A DNA stretch of 64,000 nt from Curvibacter cyanobacteriorum. Lineage in GTDB: Bacteria; Pseudomonadota; Gammaproteobacteria; Burkholderiales; Burkholderiaceae_C. Where the stretch lies: NCBI RefSeq assembly GCF_028649475.1, contig NZ_JAQSIP010000002.1, forward strand, positions 124,001 to 188,000, given 5' to 3'. The position numbers and the translations under genes were made by a program. Shown one piece after another: positions 17,675-25,625 of the stretch (position 1 is its first letter; each line of letters opens with the position of its first letter). A model generated the notes under the pieces. It was not told the origin of the DNA. It ran no database searches and saw only the letters and a list, made by a program, of their open reading frames with translations.

Positions 17675-18424
17675 ATGGTTTTCTTGTCTCGCCGTGTTGG
17701 CGCTGGCCTGGGTTCGACCGCGATGTTGTTGTGGGCGCTGGGCGGCAGCGTGGGCTGGCCGGGCCTGGCCCGGGCCGAATCGGTGCTCAGTGCCGGACCT
17801 CAGAACGTGCTGCAGCTGTCCAGCAGCGGGTCGGTCGAGGTGACCCAGGATTGGCTCACCCTGACCCTGGGCCTGACGCGCGAGGGCAGCGATGCCGCCG
17901 TGGTGCAGGCCCAGTTGCGCACCGCGCTGGACGCGGGCCTGGTCGAGGCGCGCAAGTCGGTGCAAGCCGGCCAGGTCGAGCTGCGCACGGGGGCGTTCAA
18001 CCTGTTCCCGCGCTACAACCGGGACGGCAAGATCAACGGCTGGCAGGGCACGGCCGAATTGGTGCTGGAGGGCCGCGATGTGCCCCGCCTGACCGCCACC
18101 GCGGCGCGCATCACCAGCCTCAATGTGACCCAGGTGCAGTTCTCGCTGAGCCGCGAGCAGCGCGCCCGCGTCGAGGGCGAAGCCCAGGCCCAGGCGGTGG
18201 AGCGCTTCAAGGCGCGCGCCACCGAACTGAGCCGCCAGTTCGGCTTCTCCAGCTACGTGTTGCGCGAGGTGAATGTCAGCTCGTCCGATGCCGGCAGCCA
18301 GCCGCGCCCCCGCATGATGGCCATGGAGGCCAAGGCCGCCGCCCCGATGGCGGCCGACCTGCCGGTCGAGGCCGGGCGCAGCACGGTCAACGTCAACGTC
18401 TCGGGCTCGGTGCAGATGCGCTGA
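17675..18424 (+). CDS. SIMPL-domain (DUF541) periplasmic protein
   Basis: A 249-residue exported protein. Residues 1-34 form a signal peptide ending in LARAES. The mature part is a SIMPL domain: it begins VLQLSSSGSVEVTQDWLTLTLG and ends in VNVNVSGSVQ, the paired beta-strand borders of this family. SIMPL proteins such as E. coli YggE are linked to oxidative stress, but their biochemistry is poorly defined. GGAG lies 8 bases before the ATG. The gene is divergent from the OmpR-like regulator and shares its intergenic region. Confidence 0.85.
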   Translation: MVFLSRRVGAGLGSTAMLLWALGGSVGWPGLARAESVLSAGPQNVLQLSSSGSVEVTQDWLTLTLGLTREGSDAAVVQAQLRTALDAGLVEARKSVQAGQVELRTGAFNLFPRYNRDGKINGWQGTAELVLEGRDVPRLTATAARITSLNVTQVQFSLSREQRARVEGEAQAQAVERFKARATELSRQFGFSSYVLREVNVSSSDAGSQPRPRMMAMEAKAAAPMAADLPVEAGRSTVNVNVSGSVQMR

Positions 18425-18440
18425 GGCACGGCCGCACAAA

Positions 18441-18464
18441 AAAGGCGCCCCTCGGGGCGCCTTT
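18441..18464. terminator. Bidirectional terminator between SIMPL gene and bdhA
   Basis: AAAGGCGCCCC (18441-18451) pairs with GGGGCGCCTTT (18454-18464), with A residues on one side and T on the other. It lies between two convergent genes and can serve both strands. Confidence 0.8.
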
Positions 18465-18522
18465 GTGGCAATCCACAGGCCTCAGGCGAGGCCACTGGCC
18501 CGTGGCCCCGGGCCGGTGCCGC

Positions 18523-19305
18523 TCACTGCGCGGTCCAGCCGCCGTCCATGTTCCAGGCCACGCCGCGCACGTTGTTGCCGGCGGGCGAGCAGAAGAACAC
18601 GGCCAGCTCACCCAGTTCTTCGGGCGTGGTGAACTGCATCGAGGGCTCTTTTTCACCCAGCAGGGCGCGGGTGGCCTGTTCGTTGGTCCACTGGTTGGCC
18701 GCGGCCTTGGCGTCGACCTGTTTTTGCACCAGCGGCGTGAGCACCCAGCCCGGGCAGATGGCGTTGCAGGTGATGCCGGTGGTGGCGTTCTCCAGGGCCG
18801 TGACCTTGGTCAGGCCGACGACGCCGTGCTTGGCGGCCACATAGGCCGACTTCTCGGCCGAGCCCACCAGACCGTGCACCGAGGCGACGTTGATGATGCG
18901 GCCCCAGTTGGCCGCCTTCATGCCCGGCAGCGCCAGGCGGGTGGCGTGGAAGGCACTGGAGAGGTTGATCGCGAGGATGGCGTCCCACTTCTCGACCGGG
19001 AAGTCTTCGACCCGCGCCACATGCTGGATGCCTGCGTTGTTGACCAGGATGTCCACGCCGCCAAAACGCGACTTGGCGAACTCGATCATGTCGGCGATTT
19101 CGGCCGGCTTGCTCATGTCCGCGCCATGAAAAGCCACCTGCACGCCATGGGCCTGGCCCGCGGCCGCGACTTCGGCCTGGGGTGCGCTGGCGTCCCCAAA
19201 ACCGTTGAGGATGACGTTGGCGCCTTGGCGGGCCAGGGCCTTGGCAATGCCCAGGCCAATGCCGCTGGTGGAACCCGTGACCAGCGCTGTTTTACCGTTC
19301 AACAT
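18523..19305 (-). CDS. bdhA: 3-hydroxybutyrate dehydrogenase
   Basis: A 260-residue short-chain dehydrogenase that oxidises (R)-3-hydroxybutyrate to acetoacetate with NAD, the step after polyhydroxybutyrate depolymerisation. TGSTSGIGLGIA is the cofactor loop; NNAGIQHVARVEDFP and the SVHGLVGSAEKSAYVAAKHG block carry the catalytic Asn, Ser, Tyr and Lys. The GIQHV and VHGLV wording and the C-terminal WNMDGGWTAQ are typical of this enzyme, not of general SDRs. A GGAGAG site lies 7 bases before the ATG. phaR nearby fits PHB metabolism. Confidence 0.93.
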   Translation of the reverse strand: MLNGKTALVTGSTSGIGLGIAKALARQGANVILNGFGDASAPQAEVAAAGQAHGVQVAFHGADMSKPAEIADMIEFAKSRFGGVDILVNNAGIQHVARVEDFPVEKWDAILAINLSSAFHATRLALPGMKAANWGRIINVASVHGLVGSAEKSAYVAAKHGVVGLTKVTALENATTGITCNAICPGWVLTPLVQKQVDAKAAANQWTNEQATRALLGEKEPSMQFTTPEELGELAVFFCSPAGNNVRGVAWNMDGGWTAQ

Positions 19306-19321
19306 GCGTACTCTCCAGATG

Positions 19322-19351
19322 ATTTAGGATGCCAATGAACTCGATTATCAA
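19322..19351 (-). promoter_or_regulatory. Candidate sigma-70 promoter of bdhA
   Basis: Read on the minus strand, TTGATA (19351-19346) and CTAAAT (19327-19322) are spaced by 18 bases, just upstream of the bdhA ribosome-binding site. The -35 box has one mismatch to consensus. Confidence 0.4.
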
Positions 19352-19377
19352 GCCGTCCTGCGGGTCGGCCCGACGCC

Positions 19378-20298
19378 ATGAGCCATCCTACGCTGAACTA
19401 CGTACCTTGCCCTGACGCCCAGGGCAGTCACCGCATGGCTTACTGGGCCTGGGGGGACCCGACGGCCGCCCACGTGCTGGTGTGTGTGCACGGTCTGGCC
19501 CGCCAGGGGCGCGATTTTGATGTGCTGGCGTCGGATTTCGTGGCCCGTGCGCCGCACCCGGTGCGCATCATCTGCCCCGACGTGGTGGGCCGCGGTCAGA
19601 GTGACTGGCTCAGCGACCCGCAGGGCTACCAGATCCCCACTTACGCGGCCGACATGCTGACGCTGCTGGCCCACCTGCAGGCCCAGGCCCCGATCCAGGC
19701 GCTGGACTGGTTGGGCACCAGCATGGGCGGTCTGATTGGCCTGGTGATGGCCGGGCAAGCCGGTTTGCCTCTGCCCGTGCCGGTGCGCCGCCTGGTGATC
19801 AACGACGTGGGCCCGGTGATTGAATGGTCGGCGCTGCAGCGGATTGGCGCTTACCTGGGGCAGCCGGTGCGCTTTGCGGACGAGGCGCAGGCGGCGGCGG
19901 GGCTGTGGCTGATCTCCAGCAGTTTTGGCCCGCACACCCCCGAGCAGTGGCTGGCCCTGACCCGGCCGATGCTCAAGCCCCTGCCCGACGGCGGTCTGGG
20001 CCTGCATTACGACCCGGCGATTGCCGTGCCCTTTCGCTCGTTGACCCAGGCCGCAGCCCAGGCCGGCGAGGCGGCGCTGTGGCAGCTGTATGACCACATC
20101 CAGGCCCAGACCCTCTTGCTGCGCGGGGCCGACTCCGACCTGTTGTCGGTCGAGACCGCCGCCGCCATGGCCCAGCGCGGCCCGCGCGCCCAGGTGGTGG
20201 AGTGGCCTGGCGTGGGCCATGCGCCGACCCTGGTGGCGCAGGCCCAGCGTGATACGCTCTTTGGCTTTTATTTTGGACCTGAGGCCTTGGTTTCCTGA
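19378..20298 (+). CDS. Alpha/beta hydrolase
   Basis: A 306-residue alpha/beta-hydrolase-fold protein. The oxyanion region is VCVHGLARQGRDFDVLA, the nucleophile is Ser in GTSMGGLIG, the acid is probably the Asp in LLRGADSDLLS, and the base His is in WPGVGHAPTL. No signal peptide is visible, so it is cytoplasmic. Esterase or lipase-like activity is expected; the substrate is unknown. The last base of its TGA is the first base of the relA ATG, so the two genes are coupled. Confidence 0.85.
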   Translation: MSHPTLNYVPCPDAQGSHRMAYWAWGDPTAAHVLVCVHGLARQGRDFDVLASDFVARAPHPVRIICPDVVGRGQSDWLSDPQGYQIPTYAADMLTLLAHLQAQAPIQALDWLGTSMGGLIGLVMAGQAGLPLPVPVRRLVINDVGPVIEWSALQRIGAYLGQPVRFADEAQAAAGLWLISSSFGPHTPEQWLALTRPMLKPLPDGGLGLHYDPAIAVPFRSLTQAAAQAGEAALWQLYDHIQAQTLLLRGADSDLLSVETAAAMAQRGPRAQVVEWPGVGHAPTLVAQAQRDTLFGFYFGPEALVS

Positions 20299-22511
20299 TG
20301 AACAGTCTCCCGGTGGCGCCGTCTGGCCCACCCTCCCGCTCAGCCCCCGTTCCCCAACTCATCACGGCCACGGCCCAAGACCTGTCCGGCCAAGTCGATG
20401 TGCTGGCCCGGGCCCGGGCCTTTGCCGAGCCTTTTCTGGTCGATCAGACCCTGATCTCCGGTGAGAACACCCTGGCCCATGCCGACGCCGAAGCCGCCAT
20501 CCTGCAGCTGATCGGGGGCTCCGAGGCCATGCAGGCGGCCTGTTACCTGGTCTACACCTGTGAGCACCTGAGCAAGCCCCAGGAGGTGATTGCCAAGGTG
20601 TTTGGCGACAACTTCGCCACCTTGGCGGTGGAAACCACCAAGCTGATCCGCATCCAGCAACAGGCCCGCGCGGCCGAGCAGCGCCTGGACGACCCCGCGG
20701 TGCAGAACGAGAACGTGCGCAAGATGCTGCTGGCGTTCTCGCGCGACCTGCGCGTGGTGCTGCTGCGCCTGGCCTCGCGCCTGCAAACCCTGCGCTACTA
20801 CGCCGCGTCCAAGAAACCCATTCCGCCCAGCCTGGCGCGCGAGTCGTTGCATGTGTTTGCGCCGCTGGCCAACCGCCTGGGCATCTGGCAGATCAAGTGG
20901 GAACTCGAGGACCTGTCGTTCCGCTTCCTGGAGCCCGAGACCTACCGCGAGGTGGCCCGCCTGTTGGACCAGAAGCGCACCGAGCGCGAGCGGTCGATGG
21001 CGGCGCTGCGCCAGGACCTGGAGGCCGAGTTGCGGGCCCAGGGCATGGTGGTCAGCGTGCAGGGGCGACCCAAGCACATCTACAGCATCGTCAAGAAGAT
21101 GCGTGGCAAGGCGCTGGACTTCGACCAGGTCTTTGACATCCGCGCGCTGCGGGTGATCGTGGGCAGTGTGAAGGACTGCTATGCCGCCCTGAGCTGGGTG
21201 CATGAGCGTTTCACCCCCATCCACGCCGAGTTCGACGACTACATCGCGCGCCCCAAGCCCAACGGCTACCAGTCGCTGCACACCGTGGTGCGCGACACGC
21301 TCGGCAAGCCGATCGAGATCCAGATCCGCACCCAGGCCATGCACGACCACGCCGAGCACGGCGTGGCCGCGCACTGGGCCTACAAGGAGGCGGGCACCAA
21401 AGGGTACGCAGGGGTCTCGGCCAGCAGCGAATACGACGCCAAGATCGCGGTGCTGCGCCAGTTGCTGGCGTGGGAGCGCGACCTGTCGGGCCCGCAGCAC
21501 CAGCAGGGACTGTTTGAAGACCGCATCTATGTGCTGACGCCGAACGCCGCGATTGTCGAACTGCCCCAAGGCGCGACACCGGTGGACTTCGCCTACACCT
21601 TGCACACCGACGTCGGCCACCGTTGCCGCGGTGCGCGTGTGGACGGCGCGATGGTGCCGCTCAACACGCCCTTGCAGAACGGGCAGACGGTGGAGATCAC
21701 CATCGCCAAGGAGGGCGGGCCTTCGCGCGACTGGCTCAACGCCGAACTGGGCTTCCTGACCAGCCACCGGGCCAAGGCCAAGGTGCGGGCCTGGTTCAAT
21801 GCGCTGGTGACCCACGAGACCGTGGCGCGTGGCCGCGAGGCGGTCGAAAAGCTGCTGCAACGCGAGGGCAAGACCGCCATCAAGCTCGAAGACCTGGCCT
21901 CGCAGCTGGGCTTCAAGTCGGCCGACGCCTTGTTTGAGGTGGTGGGCAAGGACGAGTTCTCGCTGCGCAACATCGAGACCCTGTTGCGTCCGCCCGAGCC
22001 GGTGCTGGAGCCCGACGACTACCTGTTGCTGCGCAAGTCCCGCCACGTCGACAAGACGCCCAAGGGCGGTGTGCTGGTGGTGGGCATCGATTCGCTGATG
22101 ACCCAGCTGGCCAAGTGCTGCAAGCCCGCGCCACCCGATGCGATTGGGGGCTTTGTCACCCGCGGCAAGGGCGTGAGCATCCACCGCCGCGATTGCAGCA
22201 ACTTCCGGGAGATGGCCGCCCGCAGTGCCGAGCGGGTGATCGAGGTGGAGTGGGGGCGCACCAAGGGCGTCGAGCACGCGGTCTACCCGGTCGATGTGGC
22301 GATCGAGGCCGCGGACCGCCAGGGCTTGCTGCGCGACATCTCCGAAGTCTTTGCGCGTGAGAAGACCAATGTGATCGGGGTGCAGACCCAGTCCGTCAAG
22401 GGCACCGCGTGGATGACCTTCACCGTCGAGGTGGCCGACTCGGCCCGCCTGGGCAAGGTGCTGGGTCTGGTGGCCGCGGTCACGGGGGTGCGCTGGGCCC
22501 GCCGCCGCTGA
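20298..22511 (+). CDS. relA: RelA-type (p)ppGpp synthetase
   Basis: A 737-residue alarmone synthetase with a degenerate HD domain (about 50-190), synthetase domain (about 230-360), TGS domain (about 400-460) and C-terminal ACT-type regulatory domain. The HD domain lacks the hydrolase residues: YTCEHL stands where bifunctional enzymes have HDxxED. The synthetase site contains EFDDYIARPKPNGYQSLHT; the acidic EFDD marks monofunctional RelA, whereas bifunctional enzymes have RxKD. It should therefore make but not degrade (p)ppGpp in response to uncharged tRNA on ribosomes. Confidence 0.93.
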   Translation: MNSLPVAPSGPPSRSAPVPQLITATAQDLSGQVDVLARARAFAEPFLVDQTLISGENTLAHADAEAAILQLIGGSEAMQAACYLVYTCEHLSKPQEVIAKVFGDNFATLAVETTKLIRIQQQARAAEQRLDDPAVQNENVRKMLLAFSRDLRVVLLRLASRLQTLRYYAASKKPIPPSLARESLHVFAPLANRLGIWQIKWELEDLSFRFLEPETYREVARLLDQKRTERERSMAALRQDLEAELRAQGMVVSVQGRPKHIYSIVKKMRGKALDFDQVFDIRALRVIVGSVKDCYAALSWVHERFTPIHAEFDDYIARPKPNGYQSLHTVVRDTLGKPIEIQIRTQAMHDHAEHGVAAHWAYKEAGTKGYAGVSASSEYDAKIAVLRQLLAWERDLSGPQHQQGLFEDRIYVLTPNAAIVELPQGATPVDFAYTLHTDVGHRCRGARVDGAMVPLNTPLQNGQTVEITIAKEGGPSRDWLNAELGFLTSHRAKAKVRAWFNALVTHETVARGREAVEKLLQREGKTAIKLEDLASQLGFKSADALFEVVGKDEFSLRNIETLLRPPEPVLEPDDYLLLRKSRHVDKTPKGGVLVVGIDSLMTQLAKCCKPAPPDAIGGFVTRGKGVSIHRRDCSNFREMAARSAERVIEVEWGRTKGVEHAVYPVDVAIEAADRQGLLRDISEVFAREKTNVIGVQTQSVKGTAWMTFTVEVADSARLGKVLGLVAAVTGVRWARRR

Positions 22512-22598
22512 GCGGTGTGGGCAGCGTGGTGCGGGACGGGGAGCGAACTGCAAAAAAACGAGTTTTTTTGAGTTTCTGCCAAACACCCGAAAAAACCG

Positions 22599-22607
22599 TG
22601 CTAGAAT
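22599..22607 (+). promoter_or_regulatory. Extended -10 promoter element of tRNA-Val
   Basis: TGCTAGAAT matches the extended -10 form TGnTATAAT with one mismatch, 25 bases before the tRNA. No good -35 box is present at standard spacing, as often tolerated with an extended -10. Confidence 0.55.
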
Positions 22608-22632
22608 CGAATTCTCGAATGCAAACAGACAT

Positions 22633-22709
22633 AGGCGCGTAGCTCAGCTGGTTAGAGCACCACCTTGACATGGTGGGGGTCGTTGGTTCGAGTCCAATCG
22701 CGCCTACCA
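22633..22709 (+). tRNA. tRNA-Val (anticodon GAC)
   Basis: A 77-base cloverleaf. The acceptor stem AGGCGCG pairs with CGCGCCT, the D-arm reads GCTCAGCTGGTTAGAGC, the anticodon stem CCACC/GGTGG encloses TTGACAT with anticodon GAC at 22667-22669, and the T-arm contains GGTTCGAGTCC. The 3' CCA (22707-22709) is encoded. A 7-bp hairpin (CTGAAGT 22719-22725, ACTTCAG 22733-22739) follows and may help 3' processing. Confidence 0.97.
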
Positions 22710-22784
22710 GTTTATCTGCTGAAGTAAACCAGACTTCAGACACAACAGAAAACTGAACACAAAGCCTCCGGGCTTCTGTTGATC

Positions 22785-22813
22785 AAGCCACCCACCGGGT
22801 GGCTTTTTCTTTT
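22785..22813 (+). terminator. Terminator after tRNA-Val
   Basis: AAGCCACCC (22785-22793), loop ACC and GGGTGGCTT (22797-22805) form a 9-bp stem followed by TTTCTTTTT. A weaker hairpin (AAGCC, TCCG, GGCTT at 22762-22775) precedes it. Confidence 0.85.
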
Positions 22814-23140
22814 TCCGGTCCCGCTTTCGGTCGCGTTCCCTCGCGCCCCTTCACTGTCCCCTTTCTCGCCCGATCCAGCGCTGACCATGCCATGGTGACA
22901 TGGGGCGGCATTCGTCGGCATTCTTCAGCAGGGGGCCGACCCGGCCGCGCAGGCGGGTGGCGTGGTTCGCTGCGGTGAACGTTCATCGCAGCTTGGATGG
23001 CCCGGTGCGGGCGCCGCTGCCCTCTGGGTGGGTGCAAAATGACCGGTCAGGGTAATCCTTGGCCGTTGGTCAGGCGGGTGCTCCCTAAAATGTGACGATT
23101 CAACGATATTTCGGTCCCAGCGGATCGAGGAGCCTCATTC
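22814..23140. other. Gene-free region upstream of phaR
   Basis: No credible reading frame was found in this stretch. It holds a 24-bp near-palindrome at 22969-22992 and a TAAAAT box at 23086-23091 that may be the phaR -10 element. TTGGTC at 23066-23071 is too close to it (14 bases) for a standard promoter. Confidence 0.5.
22969..22992. promoter_or_regulatory. 24-bp near-perfect palindrome, candidate operator
   Basis: GCTGCGGTGAAC (22969-22980) is followed directly by GTTCATCGCAGC (22981-22992). Eleven of twelve arm positions are complementary; the exception is G22975 opposite T22986. With no loop, it looks like the binding site of a dimeric protein rather than a terminator. It lies about 150 bases before phaR. 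Confidence 0.5.
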
Positions 23141-23674
23141 GTGCAAAGCAAGAAAAACGCTGCTGGCAAGCCGGCTCAGCGTGTCATCAAAAAGTACCCC
23201 AATCGGCGCCTCTACGACACGGACACCTCCACCTACATCACGCTGACCGAAGTGCGTCAGCTGGTCATGGACAACGAGTCCTTTGTGGTGCGAGACGCGA
23301 AGACCAACGACGACCTGACGCGCAGCATCCTGCTGCAGATCATCCTCGAAGAAGAGGCGGGCGGCGCCCCCATGTTCACCGAAGCGGTGCTGGCCAGCAT
23401 CATCCGTTTCTACGGCCATGCGATGCAGGGCTTCATGGGCTCGTACATCGAGAAGAACATCCAGGCCTTCTCGGACATGCAGACCCAGCTGACCGCTCAA
23501 TCCAAGAGCGTCTCGCCCGAGATGTGGGCGCAGTTCATGAGCATGCAGTCCCCTGTGCTGCAGGGCATGATGGGCAATTACGGCGAGCAATCCAAGACCC
23601 TGCTGACCCAGATGCAGGAACAGATGCAAAAGCAGACCGAACAGATGCTGGGCGCTTTCGGTCTCAAGCGCTGA
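23141..23674 (+). CDS. phaR: Polyhydroxyalkanoate synthesis repressor PhaR
   Basis: A 177-residue cytoplasmic regulator. The N-terminal PHB/PHA accumulation regulator domain (about 14-75) contains the diagnostic KKYPNRRLYDTDTSTYITL; the C-terminal half is Gln/Met-rich and helical. PhaR binds PHB granules and DNA and represses the phasin gene until polymer accumulates. The start is GTG 23141, with GAGGAG 9 bases upstream. bdhA, 4 kb away, belongs to the same storage metabolism, but no phaC, phaA or phaB is in the window. Confidence 0.96.
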   Translation: MQSKKNAAGKPAQRVIKKYPNRRLYDTDTSTYITLTEVRQLVMDNESFVVRDAKTNDDLTRSILLQIILEEEAGGAPMFTEAVLASIIRFYGHAMQGFMGSYIEKNIQAFSDMQTQLTAQSKSVSPEMWAQFMSMQSPVLQGMMGNYGEQSKTLLTQMQEQMQKQTEQMLGAFGLKR

Positions 23675-23790
23675 GCGCGCTTGCCACGCGACCGGACTCG
23701 GCGCCGGCGCGGCCCCGCCGGGGGAGGGCTGGCGCCAGTGGCCTGGGGGCGCGGGCCCAGTGACTGCCCGCCGAGGCCTGGCGACTGACC

Positions 23791-23820
23791 AGACCCCACC
23801 AGGCCTCACCAGGCCTCACC
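23791..23820. repeat. Short tandem repeat after phaR
   Basis: The 10-bp unit AGGCCTCACC occurs at 23801-23810 and 23811-23820 and is preceded by a diverged copy at 23791-23800. It lies between the convergent phaR and ligA-like genes. Confidence 0.6.
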
Positions 23821-23886
23821 AGAACCTAGAGCCCCGGGCCCGGGCCGCGCGCGGCGTGCGCCCACCTCCGCGCGGGCCCAGGCCCC

Positions 23887-24246
23887 TCAGCGGGCGTCCG
23901 GCACGCGACGGGTTTGCAAGAAGGCCTCCAGGGTCTCGCCCCGCATGGCGGCGTAGACCTCCAGGTTGGACAGGCGCAGCACCCGGGCCAGTTTCTCCAG
24001 CACGAAGAAGTTGACCCCATAGCGCACCAAGCCGATCCAGTCCCGGTTCAAGATCAGGGCTTGTTCGTGCTCGCTGAGCTTGGCGCCTTGCATGGCCTGC
24101 AGGGCGTTGTCCAGAAAGGCCTGCCGGTTCTCGGCGCGGCGCAGTTCCCAGAAGAAGCGATTGATGCGCAGCGCCTGCACGCTCAGGCGCAGGTCAAAGG
24201 GGTAGGTGCCCTCGAGGTCCTCGAGGCCTTGCAGTTGCCGGTTCAT
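23887..24246 (-). CDS. LigA-type small subunit of extradiol dioxygenase
   Basis: A 119-residue protein of the LigA family, the alpha subunit that caps the active site of LigB-type ring-cleavage dioxygenases. It is slightly shorter than the roughly 140-residue protocatechuate 4,5-dioxygenase alpha chain. Recognisable stretches are RINRFFWELR near residue 30, the helix LSEHEQALILNRDWIGLVRYGVNFFVLEKLARV and the following YAAMRGETLEAFL. Its ATG overlaps the ligB-like stop as ATGA, so equimolar synthesis is likely. It is the last gene of a minus-strand unit. Confidence 0.88.
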   Translation of the reverse strand: MNRQLQGLEDLEGTYPFDLRLSVQALRINRFFWELRRAENRQAFLDNALQAMQGAKLSEHEQALILNRDWIGLVRYGVNFFVLEKLARVLRLSNLEVYAAMRGETLEAFLQTRRVPDAR

Positions 24247-25097
24247 GGGTGGGCCTCCGGGCCTTGGTCTTCGTACAACACCACCGCCATGCCGGTGGTG
24301 GTGGCCAGGTAGTAGTTTTGGTGCAGGCGGCGGACCTGGGGGCTCAAAGCGCCGCGCATCGCCAGCCACATGATGACCTCGGCCCCTTCGGCGCCGCCGA
24401 GGCGGATGTAGTCGGCATGCGTCAGCGTGGTCAGGCGCTGCGGATCGTCGGCCAGCCAGTCCATGAACTGGTGGTCCCACGGCTCGTTGTTGAAGCCGGT
24501 GCGCTCGCCATGGATCTGGTGCGACAGGCCGCCCGTGCCCACCACCACCACCTTGAGGTCTTCCGGGTAGGCCTGCACCGCGCGCCGCACGGCCTGGCCC
24601 AGCCGGAAACAGCGTGCCGCGGACGGCAGCGGGTGCTGCAACACATTGACCTGGATGGGCAGCACCGCGCCGGGCCAGTCGGGCCGGTGGGGCCACAGCA
24701 GAGGCAGCGGGGAGTGGCAACCGTGATCCAGCGGTCGGTCCTGGAACACCGCCATGTCGAAGTCGTCGTTGACCAGGGATTCGGCGACGTGGATGGCGAG
24801 GTCGGTGTGCCCTTTGATCGGGGGCAGCGGACGGGTGCCGGCGCCCTCATCGGCCAGCTCGAAACTCGGGCTGACACCAATCGCAAAGGTCGGATAGAAG
24901 TCAAAAAAGAGGCTGTTCGCGTGGTCGTTGTAGAAGAACAGCAGGACGTCGGCCTGCTGCTCGGCCAGCCAGTCCGCAACGGGTTGGTAGCCGTTGAACA
25001 GCGGCGCCCAGGCGGGCTCCTGGGTGCGCCCCTTGTCGTAGGTGAGGCCGATGGTGGGCACATGCGAGGTGCCGATGCCGCCAATGATGGTTGCCAT
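24243..25097 (-). CDS. LigB-type extradiol dioxygenase catalytic subunit
   Basis: A 284-residue class III extradiol dioxygenase, close in style to protocatechuate 4,5-dioxygenase and gallate dioxygenase. The iron ligands are expected at His12 (GIGTSHVP), His59 (YNDHAN) and Glu240 (GAEGAEV); active-site histidines are His125 and His193 (GTGGLSHQ). All key residues are present. The usual downstream protocatechuate genes (ligC, ligI, ligJ, ligK types) are not in the window, so the substrate may be a different catechol or gallate-like compound. It pairs with the overlapping LigA-type gene. Confidence 0.88.
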   Translation of the reverse strand: MATIIGGIGTSHVPTIGLTYDKGRTQEPAWAPLFNGYQPVADWLAEQQADVLLFFYNDHANSLFFDFYPTFAIGVSPSFELADEGAGTRPLPPIKGHTDLAIHVAESLVNDDFDMAVFQDRPLDHGCHSPLPLLWPHRPDWPGAVLPIQVNVLQHPLPSAARCFRLGQAVRRAVQAYPEDLKVVVVGTGGLSHQIHGERTGFNNEPWDHQFMDWLADDPQRLTTLTHADYIRLGGAEGAEVIMWLAMRGALSPQVRRLHQNYYLATTTGMAVVLYEDQGPEAHP

Positions 25098-25133
25098 GGG
25101 AAGTTGTCAGGGGTTGGGAGCGCGCGCGGGCGC

Positions 25134-25625
25134 TCAGGGGCGGGTGAGTCCGCTCGGTGGCGGGGCCTCGGGGCTGTGCAGGATGAAATGGGCATGGCGC
25201 CGGTGGATCCGCCAGCCGTCGGGCGTGGGCACCAGCAGGTCGTTGAACTCGCCGAGCAGTTGGCGTGCTTCGGCGGGGCGGCCCTCCGGGCCGGCGGCAT
25301 CGTCGAGGTTGCCGCGCCACAGCAGGACCGTGCTGATGGCGTGGGCGAAGTCGCTGCCTTCGGGCTCGATCAGGACATTGGTCAGCAGGTGGCGCGTCAG
25401 GCGGTGCGCGGGGCGCGAGGCGTAGGCCGCCTCGATGGCGGCCCGACCGATCAGTGGAGCCGCGCCCGGGCGTTGCAGCTGGGCATCCACCGTGAACCAG
25501 GCTGCCAGCGCCTGAGCGTCCCCGGCGTCGACCGCGGCGGCGGCCTGGAACAGGGTGCGGCGGCAGGCCTGCTCAATCAGCAAGGGGTGCCAGGCGTCCC
25601 GTGCCGGGCTGGACGGCGTCAGCAT
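25134..25625 (-). CDS. NTF2/SnoaL-like protein
   Basis: A 163-residue protein with the cone-shaped NTF2-like fold seen in SnoaL-type cyclases, isomerases and ring-hydroxylating dioxygenase beta chains. Landmarks are the N-terminal helix, AAWFTVDAQLQRPGAAPLIGRAAIEAAY and the C-terminal strand pattern DGWRIHRRHAHFIL. No Rieske oxygenase alpha subunit is nearby, so it is not obviously a dioxygenase beta chain. It could isomerise or dehydrate a ring-cleavage product, or be a binding protein. Its start overlaps the preceding hydrolase gene by 7 bases. Confidence 0.75.
   Translation of the reverse strand: MLTPSSPARDAWHPLLIEQACRRTLFQAAAAVDAGDAQALAAWFTVDAQLQRPGAAPLIGRAAIEAAYASRPAHRLTRHLLTNVLIEPEGSDFAHAISTVLLWRGNLDDAAGPEGRPAEARQLLGEFNDLLVPTPDGWRIHRRHAHFILHSPEAPPPSGLTRP

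Noticed and set aside
20298-22511. Annotation as bifunctional SpoT
   Set aside because: The HD hydrolase residues are missing and the synthetase has the EFDD motif of monofunctional RelA.
25134-25625. Annotation as the beta subunit of a ring-hydroxylating dioxygenase
   Set aside because: No alpha subunit with a Rieske and mononuclear iron site is present in the window; the only Rieske protein is a single domain.
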